This document shows positions 17,473-30,228 of a DNA stretch of 64,000 bases, one piece after another. A program made the translations under genes and the position numbers. Numbering within the stretch: position 1 is the stretch's first letter; every line of letters begins with the position of its first letter. The notes below the pieces were generated by a model. That model had not been told where the DNA came from, ran no database searches, and saw nothing but the letters and a program-made list of their open reading frames with translations. The stretch covers positions 155,516-219,515 of the forward strand of contig NZ_AUAR01000006.1 in assembly GCF_000428825.1 (NCBI RefSeq). The letters are read 5' to 3'. This stretch comes from Desulfomicrobium escambiense DSM 10707 (GTDB lineage Bacteria; Desulfobacterota; Desulfovibrionia; Desulfovibrionales; Desulfomicrobiaceae).

Positions 17473-19962
17473 ATGAGGCACTACGATTTCAAGGACATCG
17501 AGGAAAAATGGCAGAAGGCCTGGGAGGACCAGGCCTGTTTCCGGACCAGCGAGACCCACGACGGCAGGAAGTACTACGTCCTGGAGATGTTCCCCTACCC
17601 TTCGGGGCGCATCCACATGGGGCACGTGCGCAACTACTCCATCGGCGACGTGGTGGCCCGATACAAGCGCATGCAGGGCTTCGACGTGTTCCACCCCATG
17701 GGCTGGGACGCCTTCGGCCTGCCAGCCGAGAACGCGGCCATCAAGAACAACACGCACCCGGCCAAGTGGACCTACGAGAACATCGCCTACATGCGCTCCC
17801 AGTTGAAGCGCCTGGGCTATTCGTACGACTGGGAACGTGAAATCGCCACCTGCCACCCGAAGTACTACCGCTTCGAGCAGGAGTTCTTCCTCAAGTTTCT
17901 GGAAAAGGGCCTGGCCTACCGCAAGAAGGCCCCGGTCAACTGGTGCCCGAGCTGCCACACGGTCCTGGCCAACGAGCAGGTCGAGGAAGGCCTGTGCTGG
18001 CGCTGCGACTCCGAGGTGCAGCAGAAGGAGCTGTCCCAGTGGTTCCTGCGCATCACCGACTACGCCGAAGAGCTCCTCCAGGCCCTGGACACCCTGACCG
18101 ACGGCTGGCCCGAGCGCGTCCTTACCATGCAGCGCAACTGGATCGGCAAGAGCGTCGGCGCCGAGATTTCCTTCAAGGTCAAGGATCTGGACGAAGACAT
18201 CACCGTCTTCACCACCCGCCCCGACACCCTTTTCGGCGCGACCTTCATGAGCCTGGCCCCCGAGCATCCGCTGGTCGAGCGGCTCATTCCCGGCACGGGG
18301 CAGGAGGCCGAGGTGCGCAGCTTCGTCGAGCGCATCTCCAAGATGGACCGAATCGTGCGCACGGCCGAAGACCTGGAAAAGGAAGGCGTGTTCACGGGCC
18401 GCTACTGCGTGAACCCCGTCACGGGCCGCGAGATGCCCGTCTACGTGGCCAACTTCGTGCTCATGGGCTACGGGACCGGCGCGGTCATGGCCGTCCCGGC
18501 CCACGACCAGCGCGATTTCGAATTCGCCACCAAGTACGACCTGCCCATGCAGATCGTCATCATGCCCCGCGAGGGGACCCTGGAGCTTTCGTCCATGACG
18601 GAGGCCTACACCGAGCCCGGCGTCATGGCCAACTCCGGAAAGTTCGACGGCATGGACAGCGAGGCCGCCAAGCAGGCCATCATCGACCATCTGGCGGATG
18701 GCGGCCTGGGCAAGCCCACGGTCAACTACCGCTTGCGCGACTGGAACATCTCCCGTCAGCGCTACTGGGGAGCGCCCATCCCGGTCATCTACTGCGACGC
18801 CTGCGGCATCGTGCCCGTGCCCGTGCAGGATCTGCCCGTGGAACTGCCCCTGGACGTCAAGGTCAACCCGGACGGGCGCTCGCCGCTGCCCGGTTGCGAG
18901 AGCTTCGTCAACGTGACCTGCCCCAAGTGCGGACAGGCCGCGCGGCGCGAGACCGACACCATGGACACCTTCGTCGAGTCGTCGTGGTATTTCGCCCGCT
19001 ACCTCTCGGCCCGCAACGAGGACGCGGCCTTCGACCCGCGCGACGTGGAATACTGGATGCCCGTGGACCAGTACATCGGCGGCATCGAGCACGCCATCCT
19101 GCACCTTCTCTACTCACGCTTCTTCGTCAAGGCCCTGCGCGACGAGGGCTACCTGAACCACGACGAGCCCTTCAAGAACCTGCTGACCCAGGGCATGGTG
19201 CTCCTGGGCGGCTCCAAGATGTCCAAGTCCAAGGGCAACGTGGTGGACCCCGACGAGATGATCGTCAAGTACGGCGCCGACACCGTGCGCCTGTTCTGCC
19301 TCTTCGCCGCGCCGCCCGAGAAGGACCTGGAGTGGAACGACAAGGGCATCGAGGGTTCGAGCCGCTTCCTGAGCCGCCTGTGGCGCCTGGTGGACGAACT
19401 CGAAGAAGTTCTCTCGCCCGTTGGCCCCTGCGCGGCAGCAAACGGCGCCCTGACCGAGGCCGAGGCCGAACTGCGCCGCAAGGAGCACGACACCGTGCGC
19501 CGCGTGGAGCGCGACATCGAGAACAAGTTCCAGTTCAACACGGCCATCGCGGCCATGATGGAACTGGTCAACACCCTGTACGCGACCAAGGACGAGGTGA
19601 GGGGCAGCGCAAACGGCCCGAAACTTCTGTCCTCGGCCATCTCCTCCCTGCTGGTGGCCCTCTCGCCCATCGCCCCGCACATCTGCGAGGAACTGTGGGC
19701 GCGCCTGGGCTACACCCGGACCCTGGCCCTGGAGCCCTGGCCGGCCCACGACCCCGAGGCCTTGAAGACGAGCGAGGTGACCGTGGTCGTGCAGGTCAAC
19801 GGCAAGCTGCGCGGGCAGATCAGCGTGGCCGCCGAAGCCTCCTCCGAGGACATCCAGGCCCAGGCCTTGAACGATCAAAACGTGGTTCGTCACATCGAGG
19901 GAAAGAACATTGTCAAAGTCATCGTCATCCCCGGAAAGCTGGTCAATGTCGTGGTCCGGTAG
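17473..19962 (+). CDS. leuS: Leucyl-tRNA synthetase
   Basis: A class I synthetase of 829 residues. The ATP site is the HIGH-type motif in [13 protein letters not shown] (near 40-52), and the KMSKS loop is SKMSKSKGN near 581-589. Between them lies the CP1 editing domain with the threonine-rich [12 protein letters not shown]. Anticodon-binding and C-terminal domains follow. It overlaps the next, lipoprotein, gene by 17 bases. Confidence 0.97.
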   Translation: MRHYDFKDIEEKWQKAWEDQACFRTSETHDGRKYYVLEMFPYPSGRIHMGHVRNYSIGDVVARYKRMQGFDVFHPMGWDAFGLPAENAAIKNNTHPAKWTYENIAYMRSQLKRLGYSYDWEREIATCHPKYYRFEQEFFLKFLEKGLAYRKKAPVNWCPSCHTVLANEQVEEGLCWRCDSEVQQKELSQWFLRITDYAEELLQALDTLTDGWPERVLTMQRNWIGKSVGAEISFKVKDLDEDITVFTTRPDTLFGATFMSLAPEHPLVERLIPGTGQEAEVRSFVERISKMDRIVRTAEDLEKEGVFTGRYCVNPVTGREMPVYVANFVLMGYGTGAVMAVPAHDQRDFEFATKYDLPMQIVIMPREGTLELSSMTEAYTEPGVMANSGKFDGMDSEAAKQAIIDHLADGGLGKPTVNYRLRDWNISRQRYWGAPIPVIYCDACGIVPVPVQDLPVELPLDVKVNPDGRSPLPGCESFVNVTCPKCGQAARRETDTMDTFVESSWYFARYLSARNEDAAFDPRDVEYWMPVDQYIGGIEHAILHLLYSRFFVKALRDEGYLNHDEPFKNLLTQGMVLLGGSKMSKSKGNVVDPDEMIVKYGADTVRLFCLFAAPPEKDLEWNDKGIEGSSRFLSRLWRLVDELEEVLSPVGPCAAANGALTEAEAELRRKEHDTVRRVERDIENKFQFNTAIAAMMELVNTLYATKDEVRGSANGPKLLSSAISSLLVALSPIAPHICEELWARLGYTRTLALEPWPAHDPEALKTSEVTVVVQVNGKLRGQISVAAEASSEDIQAQALNDQNVVRHIEGKNIVKVIVIPGKLVNVVVR

Positions 19963-20449
19963 GGTCGTCCTGCTGCTTCTGGGCGTCGCCCTGCTGCTGC
20001 CCGCCTGCGGGTACCAGCTCACGGCCAACGCGCCCATCGACCTGCCCAAGGACAGCACGCGCCTCTTCCTGGCCAAGGTCACCAACCCGACCACGGAAAC
20101 CTGGCTCGAACCCATGCTTCGAAGCAGCCTGCGGGACGAGCTGACCAGCCGGGGCAACGTGACCTGGGTCGACCGGGACGAGGCCGAGGCCACGGTCAAC
20201 GTCGACGTGCGCTCGTACAGCACCTCCGACGCGGTCAAAGGGCGCGACGACGTGACCTTCAAGTCCAGGGTCACCATCCAGATGGAGGTCAGCTTCTTCA
20301 GCACGAAGACCAGCGCCCTCATCTGGACGTCGGGCCCGGTGGTGGCCTCGGAATCCTATCGCGGCACAGGCGGCAAGAAGGACGCCACCCAGGGCGCCAT
20401 CGACCTGGCCGTGCGCATGGTGGCCGACAGGCTGAGCCAGAAGTTCTGA
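19946..20449 (+). CDS. lptE: LptE-like outer-membrane lipoprotein
   Basis: A 167-residue lipoprotein that probably plugs the LptD barrel and helps insert lipopolysaccharide in the outer membrane. The N terminus is a lipoprotein signal: a hydrophobic stretch ([14 protein letters not shown]) with lipobox LPAC, giving a mature Cys21 followed by GYQL, the usual LptE start. The location between leuS and holA is the conserved one. The start at 19946 overlaps the leuS end by 17 bases. Confidence 0.9.
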   Translation: MSWSGRVVLLLLGVALLLPACGYQLTANAPIDLPKDSTRLFLAKVTNPTTETWLEPMLRSSLRDELTSRGNVTWVDRDEAEATVNVDVRSYSTSDAVKGRDDVTFKSRVTIQMEVSFFSTKTSALIWTSGPVVASESYRGTGGKKDATQGAIDLAVRMVADRLSQKF

Positions 20450-20456
20450 ACGGGCC

Positions 20457-21410
20457 ATGGACAGACAAGGGTTCTCCTTCCTCGTCTGCGCGGACCCGGA
20501 ACTGATCCGGGACCGGGTGGACGAGCTCCTCGAAGGCCGGGGCTTCGCCACCCGGGTCTTCTGGGGGGACGAGGACCTGACCGACCGCTACTGGCAGACC
20601 CTGACGGTGCCCTCCATGATGGGGCCGCCCAACGCCGTGATCCTGCGCCGCGCCCAGGAGCAGCCCGACGAGTTCTGGGGCCGGATCGAACCCCTGCTGG
20701 CCATGGCCAGGCCCTCGGTCTGGCCCATCTTCTGCCTCGAAGCCGAGTGGGACAAGGGCAAGCCCAAAACGGCCAAGGCCGTGACCAAGGGCAAGTACTG
20801 GGCCGCGGCCCAGAAGCGCGGCTGGATCTGGGAGCACCCCGGCCTGAGCCGCTCGAACATCGGCCAGGAACTGGACCGCTTCGCGGCCCGGCACGGCCTG
20901 ACTTTCGCGCCGGGCGTGAAAAAGACCCTGGCCGAGTCCCTGCCCCTGGCGACCATCGCCCTGCGCAACGAACTGGAGAAAATCCTTCTCCTGGCCGGCG
21001 GCGCAAAGACCATCCAGCCCGAACACCTGACGGTCCTCGGCTCCGAGGACCCATTCGACCTCTTCTCCTTCCTGCGCTCCCTGCAGAGCCCGCAGGGCCG
21101 GCGCCAGGCCTGGGACCGTCTCATGAACGACCCGGCCATGGCCAGCGGCGACATGGTCTTCCCCGTGTCCTCCCTCATGCTGCGCGAGGCGCGCATGCTC
21201 TGGCAGCTCCTGCACGGCGAGGAGGCCAAGGTCCAGCTCTACCCGAGCCTCAAGGCCGAAAAGGCGAACCTGGCCAAACGCCTCGGCCCCGTCCGCATCA
21301 GCCGTTTCTGGGACCTGGTCCTGAAAGCCGACACGGACATCAAGACCGGGCGGCTGAGGCCCGCCCAGGTCATGGAAAACCTCGTCAAGGACGCGGCCCG
21401 CCTGTGGTGA
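20457..21410 (+). CDS. holA: DNA polymerase III delta subunit
   Basis: The clamp-loader wrench subunit that opens the beta sliding clamp, 317 residues. It shows the delta architecture: an N-terminal AAA-like fold without a usable Walker motif (WGDEDLTDRYWQTLTVPSMM), the ELEKILLLAGG segment near 174-184 and a helical C-terminal collar. Its identity is supported by the leuS-lptE-holA order. It overlaps radC by four bases (GTGA). Confidence 0.92.
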   Translation: MDRQGFSFLVCADPELIRDRVDELLEGRGFATRVFWGDEDLTDRYWQTLTVPSMMGPPNAVILRRAQEQPDEFWGRIEPLLAMARPSVWPIFCLEAEWDKGKPKTAKAVTKGKYWAAAQKRGWIWEHPGLSRSNIGQELDRFAARHGLTFAPGVKKTLAESLPLATIALRNELEKILLLAGGAKTIQPEHLTVLGSEDPFDLFSFLRSLQSPQGRRQAWDRLMNDPAMASGDMVFPVSSLMLREARMLWQLLHGEEAKVQLYPSLKAEKANLAKRLGPVRISRFWDLVLKADTDIKTGRLRPAQVMENLVKDAARLW

Positions 21411-22087
21411 GGGAAGCGCCGGCCCACTACCACGGCCACCGCCGGCGCCTGCGCGAACGCCTGGCCGCAGACCCGCGGGCCCTGTCCGACTACGAACTCC
21501 TCGAACTCCTCCTGACCCACGCCCTGCCCCGCAGGGACACAAAGCCCATCGCCAAGGACATGATCACGCGCTTCGGCTCCCTGGCCGGCGCCCTGCAGGC
21601 CGACCCGGACCGCCTGGCCGAGGTGCCCGGCCTGGGCGAGGCTGCGGCCTCCCTCTGGCGCACCCTGCGCGAATGCTCCGCCCGTGCGGCCTGCAGCCCT
21701 CTGGCCGCCAAGGAGAAGTTCTCCTCGCCCGACCAGGTCCGCGACATGGTCTGCTCGCGCCTGGGGCATCTGACCAAGGAGGAGTTCTGGGTCATCCTCG
21801 TGGACAACCAGAACCGCCTCATCCGCTTTGAACGCGTCTTCCGGGGCACGGTGGACCAGACCGCGGCCTACCCGCGCGAAATCCTCGAACTTGCCCTGCG
21901 CCACCATGCCAGCGGCCTCATTCTGGTCCACAACCACCCAGGCGGCGACCCGAACCCGTCCCGCCAGGACCGCACCCTGACCGAAACCGTCGGCCGCCTG
22001 GCCGGGGACCTGGGCCTGCGCCTGCTGGACCACATCATCGTCACCGGCCGCAGCTGTTCCAGCTTCCGCGCCCTCGGCCTGATCTGA
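21407..22087 (+). CDS. radC: RadC-family JAB/MPN-domain protein
   Basis: A 226-residue protein with an N-terminal helix-hairpin-helix (ELLLTHALPRRDTKPIAKDM, then VPGLGEAAAS) and a C-terminal JAMM metalloprotease-like domain with HNHPGGDPNPSRQD. Despite the name, its role in DNA repair is unproved. The GTG at 21407 overlaps the holA stop by four bases; a second GTG at 21404 is also possible. It is the last gene of the long + strand run. Confidence 0.92.
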   Translation: MREAPAHYHGHRRRLRERLAADPRALSDYELLELLLTHALPRRDTKPIAKDMITRFGSLAGALQADPDRLAEVPGLGEAAASLWRTLRECSARAACSPLAAKEKFSSPDQVRDMVCSRLGHLTKEEFWVILVDNQNRLIRFERVFRGTVDQTAAYPREILELALRHHASGLILVHNHPGGDPNPSRQDRTLTETVGRLAGDLGLRLLDHIIVTGRSCSSFRALGLI

Positions 22088-22126
22088 TTTTTTTGGCCTC
22101 AAGGGTCCAAAATCCCATTTTTCCGC

Positions 22127-22154
22127 TTGCCTGAGGATCGATTGGCCTTATAGT
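22127..22154 (+). promoter_or_regulatory. Promoter of lon
   Basis: TTGCCT (22127-22132) and TATAGT (22149-22154) with a 16-base spacer, 61 bases before the lon start. It resembles a housekeeping promoter. I do not see a clear heat-shock sigma-32 consensus. Confidence 0.6.
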
Positions 22155-22214
22155 TGACTGAATTCGTTTTTCGCGGCCGAAATTTCGCGATTACAACCCC
22201 ACGAGGAGACCACA

Positions 22215-24629
<2,415 letters not shown>

Positions 24630-24649
24630 GTTCTGGACAAACCAGACAG

Positions 24650-24686
24650 AAGCCCCCGCGACCGCGTGCCGGTCCGGGGGCTTTTC
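24650..24686 (+). terminator. Terminator after lon
   Basis: An 8-bp outer stem (AAGCCCCC / GGGGGCTT) with an inner 5-bp stem (GACCG / CGGTC) is followed by TTTTC. It separates lon from the convergent histidine kinase gene. Confidence 0.8.
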
Positions 24687-24716
24687 TTGTGGCCGCGAAG
24701 GGATGCTTCACGGGGG

Positions 24717-27167
24717 TCAGGCCGCAGAGGTCTTGGCCTTTCCGGCGCCGGTAACCGGCAGCCCGATGCCGAAAACAGCACCGCGGCCGGGCTCGGAATC
24801 AAGCCACATCCTGCCGCCGTGCCCGCGCGTGACGATGAAGTAGGACACCGAAAGTCCGAGCCCCGTGCCGATGCCCGGCGGCTTGGTGGTGAAGAAGGGC
24901 TCGAAGACGCGGCGCTGCACCTCATAGGGCACCCCCGGGCCGTTGTCCTCGACCTCCACGCGGACATCCCCGTCGCCGCAGGCAAGGCGGATCTCGATGC
25001 AGGGGTCCTCTGCCGGCGGATCGGCCATGGCCTGGGCAGCGTTGCGCAGGAGGTTCAGCAGGACCTGTTCGATCTCGATCTCGGAGCACTCGACCTGGGG
25101 GAGATTTTCCGGGAAGCTCCTGATCACCCGGATTTTCCGGAAATCGAAGGTCTTCTTCAGATCGTAATCGTTTGCGGCCAGGTCCAGGGCCTTGTCCACG
25201 ATGAGCGCCATGTCGCAGGGCTCCCGCCGGGACTCGCTCAGACGGCTGAAATCGAGCATGTGGCGGATGATGTTGGCCGCGCGCATGGCTGCCGCCTGGA
25301 TGTCCCGGACCATGTTCGGCAGGCCGCGGGCCTCCAGGTAGGCCCACACGGCCTGCATGTCGACGCCCAGCTCGCCCGCCTTCTCGATGTTCCTCGCGAA
25401 ATCCGGCCTGACCCGCAGGGCCATGTTCTGAGCCGCCTGCACGATGATGGCCAGAGGGTTGTTGATCTCGTGGGCCACGCCGGCGGCGATGCCGCCCACG
25501 GAGACCATCTTCTCTGTCTGGATCATCATCTCCTGCATGCGGCTGAATTCGGTCATGTCTCGGACCACGGACAGCAGGAAGCGTTTGGGCCCGATGGGAA
25601 TGAACTGGCAGGAGATGTTGCAGCGCAACAACGTGCCGTCCTTGCGGCGGCAACCCATCTCGACGTTGCTCGCGTGCCCGGTCCGCAGCAGCCGCTCGAG
25701 CATCGCCGACCGGCTTTCGGGGTCCGCGAACAGGCCGAGCTCCAGGGTCGTGCGGCCCAGAAGCTCCTCGCGGGAGTAGCCCGAGAGGGAGACGAAGGCC
25801 TCGTTGACATCCACGAGAGCCCCGCTTTCCGGCTCCGACAGGGATATGGCGTCGGGCGAGAGCTTGAACAGGCGGGAAAACTTCTCTTCGGACTGGCGGA
25901 GCATCTCCTCGGTGCGTTTGCGGTCGGTGATGTCGCGGAAGATGCCTTCGACCCCGAGCACGTTCCCGGCCTCGTCGTGGTAGAAATTGCTTGAGGTGGC
26001 GACCAGCACGGGGGTGCCGTCCCCCCTCTTCAGGTGCACCTCGAAATCCGTCACCCGGCCGCGCGACCGCATCAGCTCCAGAAACTGCTCGCGACGATGG
26101 GACTCGAACCAGAACTCCTCGTTGGGCCTGCCGAGCATATCTTCGACGCTGCCGTACCCCAGCAGACGCGCGCCCGAAGGGCTGACCATGCACAGGCGCC
26201 CGGCCGCGTCGGTGCGGTAGAAAACGTCCTGGATGTTGTCGACGACCGAACGGTAGAGCTTCTCGCTGCGGCGGAGTGCCTCCTCGGTCTGCTTGCGTTC
26301 AGTGATGTCGACGATCAGCGAGAGCATGACGTCCCGGCCCTGCAGGCTGACGGTTTCGGCCGACCACAGCGCGAAGCGCGTCTCGCCCGAGCGGGTCAGA
26401 AATTCGATGGGGAAGTCCTTGAAAAACCCTTTTTCGCGCAGTACGGCTATGGCCCGGTCCCGCTCACCGGGGTCGGCCCAGATACCGACCTCACGGGACG
26501 TGCGGCCGAGCTGCTCCTCGCGCGGGTAGCCGAGCATCTCCACCCAGCGTTCGTTGACGTCGAGAAACGTTCCGGTGGCGATGTCCGAGAGGATCAGAGG
26601 CGCGGGGTTGGCGTTGAAGGACTTGGCGAAGCGCTCCTCGCTCTGACGCAGCAGCTCTTCCGAAGCCTTGCGTTCCGTGATGTCCCGGCCCACGCCGATG
26701 ATCTCGACGATGTTTCCGGCGGGGCCAAGGATCGCGGAATCGTTCCAGGCGAACCACCGCCAGCCTGCGGCGGTCATGGCCCGCTGCTCCATGTAGGCCA
26801 GGTGCGGAGGGATGAGGAGGTTTTTCATGGCTTCCCGGGTCGCGGGAAGGTCTTCCTCGTGGACCAGGGGCATGAAGGCCGTGCCGAGGAGTTCGGACTC
26901 GGCTTTGCCGAAGGTGCGGCAATAGGACGGACTCACGTACAGAAAGCGCCCCTGCGCATCGACCTTCACCACGAGATCGGTCTGATGCTCCACGAGAACG
27001 CGGAATTTCTTCTCACGGTCCCGCGCGTCGCGCAGGGAGCTCCGCAGGGAAGCCGTCTCGGCGTCCAGGCGCCCACGCCGGGCCGCATTCGAGACTGCTG
27101 CGGCCGGGATCGACAACCGTCTTCCACGAAGTGATGCGCGTCCTGCGGTCGATCGTGCTGCGGACAT
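24717..27167 (-). CDS. Multi-PAS sensor histidine kinase
   Basis: An 816-residue kinase without obvious transmembrane segments, so probably cytoplasmic. Four PAS-PAC modules (about 50-165, 176-295, 300-420 and 425-545) are followed by a dimerisation domain with the phospho-histidine near 566 (AAGVAHEINNPLAIIV) and an HATPase domain (N box NLLRNAAQAM; G boxes DNGPGVP and GTGLGLSVSYFI). There is no receiver domain and no response regulator is adjacent, so its partner lies elsewhere. The PAS ligands are unknown. GGAGG lies ten bases before the ATG. A CBS gene and an HD gene lie upstream on the same strand. Confidence 0.93.
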   Translation of the reverse strand: MSAARSTAGRASLRGRRLSIPAAAVSNAARRGRLDAETASLRSSLRDARDREKKFRVLVEHQTDLVVKVDAQGRFLYVSPSYCRTFGKAESELLGTAFMPLVHEEDLPATREAMKNLLIPPHLAYMEQRAMTAAGWRWFAWNDSAILGPAGNIVEIIGVGRDITERKASEELLRQSEERFAKSFNANPAPLILSDIATGTFLDVNERWVEMLGYPREEQLGRTSREVGIWADPGERDRAIAVLREKGFFKDFPIEFLTRSGETRFALWSAETVSLQGRDVMLSLIVDITERKQTEEALRRSEKLYRSVVDNIQDVFYRTDAAGRLCMVSPSGARLLGYGSVEDMLGRPNEEFWFESHRREQFLELMRSRGRVTDFEVHLKRGDGTPVLVATSSNFYHDEAGNVLGVEGIFRDITDRKRTEEMLRQSEEKFSRLFKLSPDAISLSEPESGALVDVNEAFVSLSGYSREELLGRTTLELGLFADPESRSAMLERLLRTGHASNVEMGCRRKDGTLLRCNISCQFIPIGPKRFLLSVVRDMTEFSRMQEMMIQTEKMVSVGGIAAGVAHEINNPLAIIVQAAQNMALRVRPDFARNIEKAGELGVDMQAVWAYLEARGLPNMVRDIQAAAMRAANIIRHMLDFSRLSESRREPCDMALIVDKALDLAANDYDLKKTFDFRKIRVIRSFPENLPQVECSEIEIEQVLLNLLRNAAQAMADPPAEDPCIEIRLACGDGDVRVEVEDNGPGVPYEVQRRVFEPFFTTKPPGIGTGLGLSVSYFIVTRGHGGRMWLDSEPGRGAVFGIGLPVTGAGKAKTSAA

Positions 27168-27287
27168 TTCGGAGAGGCCTCCCTTCCCGGTTGGATATGC
27201 GGACGGCGTTCAGGCACAGCGCCCGGCCTCATGACCAGCGCGCAGTGGCGCAGGCTCCGCGACACGAAGCCTGCGCACCCGGACACG

Positions 27288-27764
27288 CTAGGGTATCAGC
27301 GAATCGCTGATCTCCTTGAAGAGGTCGGCCAAACAGACCACGCCGATGATGCGCCCGCCCTCCTCCACCACGGCCCGGCCGCGGCGGTAGTCGAGGAAGA
27401 CCTCGAGCACCCTGGCCAGGGGATCGTTGGGCTTGAGCATGGGGATATCGTGCTGCAGGCAGTCGGTGATGCGAACCTGGGCGCAGCTGCGGCAGGCGAT
27501 GGAGAAGGCCCGGTCCCAGTCCACCTCGTTGCCGTCCAGGACCGAGCCCTTGAGCAGGCACGGCCCGATGCCCTGGATCAGATTCCACATGGACAGGATG
27601 CCCAGAAATTTCTCGCTCTTGGAAAAAACCAGCACGAAACTGCCGTCGGGCTGCCTGCCGCGGATGTCCCGCAAGGCGCCGATGGCTTCGGACAGACTCG
27701 CGTCCTCGCGCACGACGGCGAAATCCGACCGCATGATGTCCCAGACCCTTTTGCGAACCAGCAT
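27288..27764 (-). CDS. Tandem CBS-domain protein
   Basis: A 158-residue protein composed of two CBS motifs (about 5-65 and 95-158), a fold that usually binds adenine nucleotides to sense energy state. The first begins RVWDIMRSDFAVVREDASLSEA, shown here in outline: DIM then an SEA helix; the second ends GGRIIGVVCLADLFKEI. The middle carries three cysteines (CLLKG, ACRSCAQ). It stands alone as a domain pair, so it must act by binding another protein. It lies between the kinase and HD genes on the - strand with gaps of about 120 and 54 bases, so cotranscription is plausible. Confidence 0.85.
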   Translation of the reverse strand: MLVRKRVWDIMRSDFAVVREDASLSEAIGALRDIRGRQPDGSFVLVFSKSEKFLGILSMWNLIQGIGPCLLKGSVLDGNEVDWDRAFSIACRSCAQVRITDCLQHDIPMLKPNDPLARVLEVFLDYRRGRAVVEEGGRIIGVVCLADLFKEISDSLIP

Positions 27765-27818
27765 GATGAACTCCCGTGTTGAGTATGTCGAAAAACAGGG
27801 TCCGCCCCTGTGGTGTCC

Positions 27819-29072
27819 TCAGTCGAAATCGGCCAGCAGCGCCCCGATGTGCAGCTCGTCGGTCAGGGACTGGTTCTGGTAGAGGTTCCTGATCCGCCAT
27901 GAAGCCTGCTGCAGATGCGCGTTGGTTATGCCGTTGGACAGCGCGGTGTAGGCTTCGAGAAAAGCCGCGAGGTGGTCGCAGATCTTGAGCATGCGCCCGT
28001 CCTTGGGGCAGAAGCGGTCCTCGTTGTATTGTCCCTGGAGCTGCTCCCAGCCGACGACGCGCGCCGCGCCGTCCTGCAGGATGGTGGCCTCGAACTCGGA
28101 GCCTACCTCGATGCCCAGGAAATACGAGAGCCGCTCCACGAGGTCGGTATACACCGAGCGGTCCAGGATGGAAAAGAGGCGCTGCTCGATTTCCTTGCCT
28201 TCGTATTCGCGGATCAGGTCGCCGATGCCCTGCACGGAACTCTTGACCGGCGAGATGATGTCGCGGGTCAGGAGTTCGGGGATGTCGTGAAAAAGGCCAG
28301 CGAAGAAATTGTTGTGCCGCCGCACGGGACAGGCGCCCACGGCGATGCTGAAAAAATAGGCCAGGCAGGCCACGATGAACATGTGCCCCAGGACCGACGT
28401 CTCGGGGATGCGCGGCGTCTGGGACCAGCGCTTCTGGAAGCGCAGGCGGCCGCACATGAAGGCGAACTTGCCGAGCCTGGTCCCGGGGCCTTCCAGGAGC
28501 TGGCGCACACCGGCCAGATCGAGGTGGGCTTCAAGGCCCTGGCGGAAGTTCTCCTCGATCTCGTCCATCTCCTCGTCCCACTGGTTCAGGTCGCGGATGA
28601 GGTGGAACTCCCAGCGGCTGGCGAAGAGATGGGCCGCGTCGAGGATGCGCGAGGCCAGGCTCTCGTCGCGCCGCACCTGGCGCTCGAAATGAGTGCGCAT
28701 GGCGTCCCAGAAATCCTTGCCCAGGGGCTGGACCCTGGGCTGGAGTTCGTTCAGGACCCAGGCCGTGAGCTTTTCGTAATGGGCGGGGTTGGCCTTGATC
28801 TGGTAGAAGATGGGCGGCTTGATGTCGGTGATGACCAGCCGGTAGAGGTAGTCGAAGATGCCGCCGCGGACGATGTCCTCGCCCAGGGCCGACTTCTCCT
28901 CGGGCGACATGCCCTGGGAGTTGAGCTCGAACAGGAGCCAGGCCGCGATCATCTTGTGGGCCTGCTTGTCCACCTCCACAAGCTCCATGGGACGCATCTT
29001 GTCGTTCCAGCGCTTCATGAAGCTTCCGGAAAAAACGAGCTGAAGCAGGCCCTTGCGTATGCTGGCCACCAT
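27819..29072 (-). CDS. HD-domain metal-dependent phosphohydrolase-like protein
   Basis: A 417-residue cytoplasmic protein with an HD metal site ([13 protein letters not shown] and D near 261-262) and a likely first histidine in [14 protein letters not shown] near 229. The pattern resembles YfbR/HD_3 nucleotidases, though the chain is about twice as long: an N-terminal helical half (1-210) is unfamiliar to me. The substrate could be a nucleotide but cannot be assigned. It is the first gene of the - strand trio HD-CBS-kinase, divergent from rplM. Confidence 0.8.
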   Translation of the reverse strand: MVASIRKGLLQLVFSGSFMKRWNDKMRPMELVEVDKQAHKMIAAWLLFELNSQGMSPEEKSALGEDIVRGGIFDYLYRLVITDIKPPIFYQIKANPAHYEKLTAWVLNELQPRVQPLGKDFWDAMRTHFERQVRRDESLASRILDAAHLFASRWEFHLIRDLNQWDEEMDEIEENFRQGLEAHLDLAGVRQLLEGPGTRLGKFAFMCGRLRFQKRWSQTPRIPETSVLGHMFIVACLAYFFSIAVGACPVRRHNNFFAGLFHDIPELLTRDIISPVKSSVQGIGDLIREYEGKEIEQRLFSILDRSVYTDLVERLSYFLGIEVGSEFEATILQDGAARVVGWEQLQGQYNEDRFCPKDGRMLKICDHLAAFLEAYTALSNGITNAHLQQASWRIRNLYQNQSLTDELHIGALLADFD

Positions 29073-29222
29073 CGACCTCCAGGTGTTGCCGGGACCGTCC
29101 CGGCGGGTGAAAAATTTTCTTCGAATTCCTGCGAAAAATGCTTTACAAGCGGGCCCAGGACAGATAGCTGATTCGTTCCTTATCCCACAAGCATTGTTTC
29201 GTTACGTTGTAGCGGTTAGAGG

Positions 29223-29252
29223 GGTAAAGCACAACCATTTGTGCACGTTACC
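29223..29252 (+). promoter_or_regulatory. Leader hairpin upstream of rplM
   Basis: GCACAA-CCAT-TTGTGC forms a perfect 6-bp stem-loop, extended by GGTAA / TTACC across a small internal loop. It lies about 62 bases before the rplM start in a 240-base divergent gap. A second hairpin (CCCG / CGGG) lies between it and the gene. This may be a ribosomal-protein autoregulatory leader. Confidence 0.4.
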
Positions 29253-29313
29253 ACCGATTTCAAGGTTGAAAGCACCCGCAACGACACGGGTTTTACCGGC
29301 AGGAGCCACAGAA

Positions 29314-29742
29314 ATGAAGACCTACAGCCCCAAAGCAAGCGAACTGACCCACAAATGGTACCTTGTCGACGCCAAGGACAAGGTCCTGGGCCGTCTTGCG
29401 ACGGAAATAGCCACCCGCCTCCGCGGAAAGCACAAGGCCGAGTTCGCCCCGCACATGGATAACGGCGATTTCATCATCGTCATCAACGCGGACAAGATCA
29501 AAGTGACCGGGCAGAAGCCCACCCAGAAGGTGTACTACCGTCACACCGGCTACGTGGGCGGTCTCAAGGAGACCACCCTGGAAGAAATGATGGGCAAGAG
29601 CCCCGAAACGGTCATCCACAAGGCGGTCCGCGGCATGCTCCCCAAGAGCGCCCTGGGCTACCAGCTGATCAAGAAACTGAAAGTGTACTCCGGCACGGAA
29701 CACCCCCACCAGGCCCAGCAGCCTGAAGTGCTGGACATCTAA
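29314..29742 (+). CDS. rplM: 50S ribosomal protein L13
   Basis: A 142-residue early-assembly large-subunit protein. It begins [20 protein letters not shown] and contains [17 protein letters not shown] and the C-terminal [19 protein letters not shown] region. AGGAG lies nine bases before the ATG at 29314; the long in-frame upstream stretch is leader sequence. It forms the conserved pair rplM-rpsI. Confidence 0.97.
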   Translation: MKTYSPKASELTHKWYLVDAKDKVLGRLATEIATRLRGKHKAEFAPHMDNGDFIIVINADKIKVTGQKPTQKVYYRHTGYVGGLKETTLEEMMGKSPETVIHKAVRGMLPKSALGYQLIKKLKVYSGTEHPHQAQQPEVLDI

Positions 29743-29760
29743 GCAGGGATGGAGAGGATT

Positions 29761-30153
29761 ATGAGCCAAGATTTCTTCTACGGTACCGGCAAAAGAAAGA
29801 CTTCCGTTTCCCGGACCAGATTGTACAAGGGCACCGGAACCATCACCGTCAACGGACGCGAGTTGGCCGACTACTTCCCCCGCGCCACGCTGCAGATGAT
29901 CATCCGTCAGCCCCTCAAGCTGACCAAGACCATTGAAAAGTTCAACATCGCCTGCCGCGTCACCGGCGGCGGACTTTCCGGACAGGCCCAGGCCGTGCGC
30001 CATGGCATCAGCCGCGCCCTGCTGGAGTTCGATCCGGAAATGCGCGGCGTCCTGAAGCGCGCCGGCTTCCTGACCCGCGACTCCCGCGTCAAGGAAAGAA
30101 AGAAGTACGGTCAGCGCGCAGCCCGCGCCAGGTTCCAGTACTCCAAGCGTTAA
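29761..30153 (+). CDS. rpsI: 30S ribosomal protein S9
   Basis: A 130-residue small-subunit protein whose basic tail reaches the P-site tRNA. It has [19 protein letters not shown] near the N terminus, [19 protein letters not shown] centrally and ends in [10 protein letters not shown]. The ATG at 29761 follows GGAGAGGATT; an in-frame upstream ATG at 29749 lies on the other side of that site. A strong terminator follows. Confidence 0.97.
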   Translation: MSQDFFYGTGKRKTSVSRTRLYKGTGTITVNGRELADYFPRATLQMIIRQPLKLTKTIEKFNIACRVTGGGLSGQAQAVRHGISRALLEFDPEMRGVLKRAGFLTRDSRVKERKKYGQRAARARFQYSKR

Positions 30154-30179
30154 TCGCCTCTTGTTTTCGAACATTCCGG

Positions 30180-30216
30180 GGCAGAGGTGCATACGCACCT
30201 CTGCCTTCTTTTTTTC
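30180..30216 (+). terminator. Terminator after rpsI
   Basis: An 11-bp perfect stem (GGCAGAGGTGC / GCACCTCTGCC) with loop ATAC is followed by TTCTTTTTTTC. The ribosome-binding site of the next gene begins directly after it. Confidence 0.92.
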
Positions 30217-30228
30217 AAGGAGCGCCGC

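Noticed and set aside
16984..19104. A long - strand open frame opposite nusB and leuS
   Set aside because: It mirrors conserved coding sequence in a GC-rich genome and has no family features.
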